This document shows, piece by piece, positions 16,164 to 18,105 of a DNA stretch of 18,105 nt (the first letter of the stretch is position 1; each line of letters opens with the position of its first letter). The translations under genes and the position numbers were made by a program. The notes under the pieces were generated by a model that was not told the DNA's origin, searched no databases, and saw only the letters and a program-made list of their open reading frames with translations. The DNA lies in NCBI GenBank assembly GCA_019414545.1, contig DXLV01000036.1, forward strand, positions 1-18,105, read 5' to 3'. Source of the DNA: Collinsella sp. (lineage in GTDB: Bacteria; Actinomycetota; Coriobacteriia; Coriobacteriales; Coriobacteriaceae).

Positions 16164-18105
16164 TTGCGGCGTCCGCCTCCGTTGGCGCCCTGACGCCCCT
16201 GGGCCGCGCGGTTGCGGCCTGCGGTGTTTTGCGCACGCGACATGCCGCCGTGGCCCTTGCTACCCTTGGGTCCCTTGCCGGCGGCGCCACCGTGGGCCTT
16301 GCCGCCCTTCTTGCCGGTCCCATGTCCGCCGCCAGCAGACGTCTCGCCCGGGCGCGGCGGTACGGGACGGATCAGGCAATGCTTGGTGTAGCCGATCAGG
16401 TCACGACGCCCGGCCTTTTCCAATGCTTCGCGCACGAGCTTGTAGTTCTCGGGCTTGCGGTACTGAATGAGCGCGCGCTGCATGGCCTTTTCGTGCGGGT
16501 CGCGCGCCACGTAGATCGGCTGCATAGTACGCGGATCCACGCCGGTGTAGTACATACAGGTCGACATGGTGGACGGGGTGGGGTAGAAGTCCTGCACTTG
16601 CTCGGGCATATAGCCCATGTCGCGCACGGCTTCGGCAAGGTCCACGGCTTCCTTCATCGTCGATCCGGGGTGGCTCGAGATCAGATACGGCACCACGTAC
16701 TGCTTAAGGCCGTATTCACGGTTCAAGCGCTCAAATTTGCGACAGAATGCATCGTAGACGGCGCGGCTCGGCTTGCCCATTACGGAGAGCACCGCGTCGC
16801 TCACGTGCTCGGGTGCCACGCGTAGCTGGCCCGAGACATGATGTTCCAGCAGCTCGCGCAAAAACTCGTCCGAGGCATCGGCCATGGTGTAGTCAAAGCG
16901 GATGCCGCTGCGGACGAAGACCTTCTTGACGCCCGGCAGTTGGCGCAGGTCGCGCAGCAACTGCGTGTAGCCGCTCTCGTCGACCACCATGTTCTTGCAC
17001 ACGCTCGGCCACAGACAGCGTTTGTTCTTGCACACGCCGTGCTTGAGCTGCTTGTCGCAGGCCGGGCGGCTAAAGTTTGCCGTCGGTCCGCCCACGTCGT
17101 TGATATAGCCCTTAAACTCGGGGTCGTGCGTGAGCAGCTCGGCTTCGCGCATGATCGAGTCGTGGCTGCGCATCTGCAGCACGCGACCCTGGTGGAAGGT
17201 GAGCGCGCAAAACGAGCACTCGCCAAAACAGCCGCGGTTGGAGCTAATGGAAAACTTGATCTCGGCAAAGGCCGGCACGCCGCCCGCCGCGTCGTAGTCG
17301 GGATGCCAATCGCGTGCGTAGGGGAGCTCGGCCACCTCGTCCATCTCGTCGGTCGTCAACGTCGCCGATGGCGGGTTCTGCACCACATAGACGTTGTTGG
17401 GGTAGGGCTCTACCAGGCGGTGTCCGGTGATGGGGTCCATGTTTTGCTGCTGCACGTTAAAGCTGCGTGCGTAGTTGAGCTTGTCGGCGGCAAGGTCGTC
17501 CCAGCTGGGCAGCAAATCGTAGTCGTAGACCTCGTCGAGTGAGCCCGTGCGGTAGACGGTGCCGTTGATATAGGTAATCTGGTCGACGGGCAGTCCCGCG
17601 TCGAGCGCGTCGGCGATCTCGACGATTGCGTGCTCTCCCATGCCGTAGATGAGGATGTCGGCGCCCGAGTCGAGCAGCACCGAGCGCTTGAGCTTGTCCT
17701 GCCAGTAGTCGTAGTGGGCCAGGCGGCGCAGGCTTGCCTCGATGCCGCCGATGATGATGGGGGCGTCCTTGAACGTCTGGCGGATGAGGTTGCCGTAGAC
17801 CGTGACAGCTCGGTTGGGACGGTGCCCCTCCTCGCCACCGGGAGTGTAGGCGTCGGTGTGGCGGCGGTGCTTGGTCACCGAATAGTGGTTGACCATGGAG
17901 TCCATGTTGCCGGCACTGACGAGAAAGCCCAGGCGCGGCTCGCCGAGCACGGTGATGCTGGCGGGGTCGGTCCAATCGGGCTGGCAGATGATGCCCACCT
18001 TGTAGCCGTGTGCGTCGAGTACGCGGCTGACGATGGCCATACCAAAGCTGGGATGGTCCACGTAGGCGTCGCCGCAGATGTAGACAAAGTCGCACTGGTC
18101 CCAGC
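16160..18105 (-). CDS. YgiQ-family (UPF0313) radical SAM protein, 5' end outside window
   Basis: The frame is open through the right edge; codons before the GTG at 18061 read CDFVYICGDAYV, which fits the family N-terminus, so the true start lies beyond the window. About 648 codons are visible. Features are DHPSFGMAIVSRVL, PRLGFLVSAGNMDSMVNHY, PIIIGGIEASLRR and the radical SAM CxxxCxxC in NRGCFGECSFCAL (about 17205-17240), which binds the 4Fe-4S cluster that cleaves S-adenosylmethionine. A second Cys-rich stretch (CDKQLKHGVCKNKRCLWPSVC, first 20 shown as CDKQLKHGVCKNKRCLWPSV) follows. The substrate of YgiQ proteins is not known. The last 60 residues are a Gly/Lys/Arg-rich low-complexity tail, likely disordered. 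It is convergent with the CPBP gene. Confidence 0.92.
   Translation of the reverse strand, partial: WDQCDFVYICGDAYVDHPSFGMAIVSRVLDAHGYKVGIICQPDWTDPASITVLGEPRLGFLVSAGNMDSMVNHYSVTKHRRHTDAYTPGGEEGHRPNRAVTVYGNLIRQTFKDAPIIIGGIEASLRRLAHYDYWQDKLKRSVLLDSGADILIYGMGEHAIVEIADALDAGLPVDQITYINGTVYRTGSLDEVYDYDLLPSWDDLAADKLNYARSFNVQQQNMDPITGHRLVEPYPNNVYVVQNPPSATLTTDEMDEVAELPYARDWHPDYDAAGGVPAFAEIKFSISSNRGCFGECSFCALTFHQGRVLQMRSHDSIMREAELLTHDPEFKGYINDVGGPTANFSRPACDKQLKHGVCKNKRCLWPSVCKNMVVDESGYTQLLRDLRQLPGVKKVFVRSGIRFDYTMADASDEFLRELLEHHVSGQLRVAPEHVSDAVLSVMGKPSRAVYDAFCRKFERLNREYGLKQYVVPYLISSHPGSTMKEAVDLAEAVRDMGYMPEQVQDFYPTPSTMSTCMYYTGVDPRTMQPIYVARDPHEKAMQRALIQYRKPENYKLVREALEKAGRRDLIGYTKHCLIRPVPPRPGETSAGGGHGTGKKGGKAHGGAAGKGPKGSKGHGGMSRAQNTAGRNRAAQGRQGANGGGRRN

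Overview
The window looks like chromosomal DNA of a high-GC, anaerobic, fermentative bacterium. The best guess is a gut Coriobacteriia such as Collinsella. This is inferred from the gene families (EFR1 flavodoxin/ferredoxin, phosphotransferase-system (PTS) sugar uptake, DUF6273 proteins, a solo DinJ-type antitoxin, CPBP protease, YgiQ) and from TGTGGTA-type extended -10 boxes and abundant palindromic intergenic repeats. No phylogenetic search was possible. No rRNA, tRNA, phage, integrase, transposase or CRISPR array was seen.

Left part (1-5.6 kb, minus strand): a secreted CAP-domain protein with long Ala/Lys/Asp-rich coiled coils runs off the left edge. Upstream of it lies a phospho-signalling cluster of an FHA-domain protein, a Ser/Thr protein kinase and a membrane-anchored DUF6273 domain. 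Kinase and DUF6273 overlap in two frames in a way that suggests one kinase-TM-DUF6273 protein split by a frameshift at a short CG run. The cluster is bracketed by two clusters of the same roughly 17-bp repeat in alternating orientation at 39-43-bp steps. A near-perfect 61-nt hairpin lies between FHA and kinase.

Middle (6-10 kb, plus strand): a DEAD-box RNA helicase with a long Arg/Gly-rich tail and a strong intrinsic terminator, then a spacer with a 236-bp element bounded by 25-bp inverted ends, then an EFR1 flavodoxin/4Fe-4S protein, then a second repeat-rich spacer.

Carbohydrate operon (10-14.7 kb, plus strand): PTS EIIA-Glc, a LicT/BglG-type antiterminator, PTS EIICB and a GH4 6-phospho-alpha-glucosidase. 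The set would import and phosphorylate an alpha-glucoside and cleave the product. The leader contains two mutually exclusive hairpins that look like an antiterminator/terminator switch for the operon's own LicT-type protein. The GH4 gene carries one in-frame TAG, so the pathway is probably broken at its last step in this strain.

Right part (14.7-18.1 kb): an orphan DinJ/RelB-like antitoxin with 10-bp-phased repeats at its promoter, a CPBP intramembrane protease, and a convergent YgiQ-type radical SAM gene that overlaps it at the stop codons and runs off the right edge.
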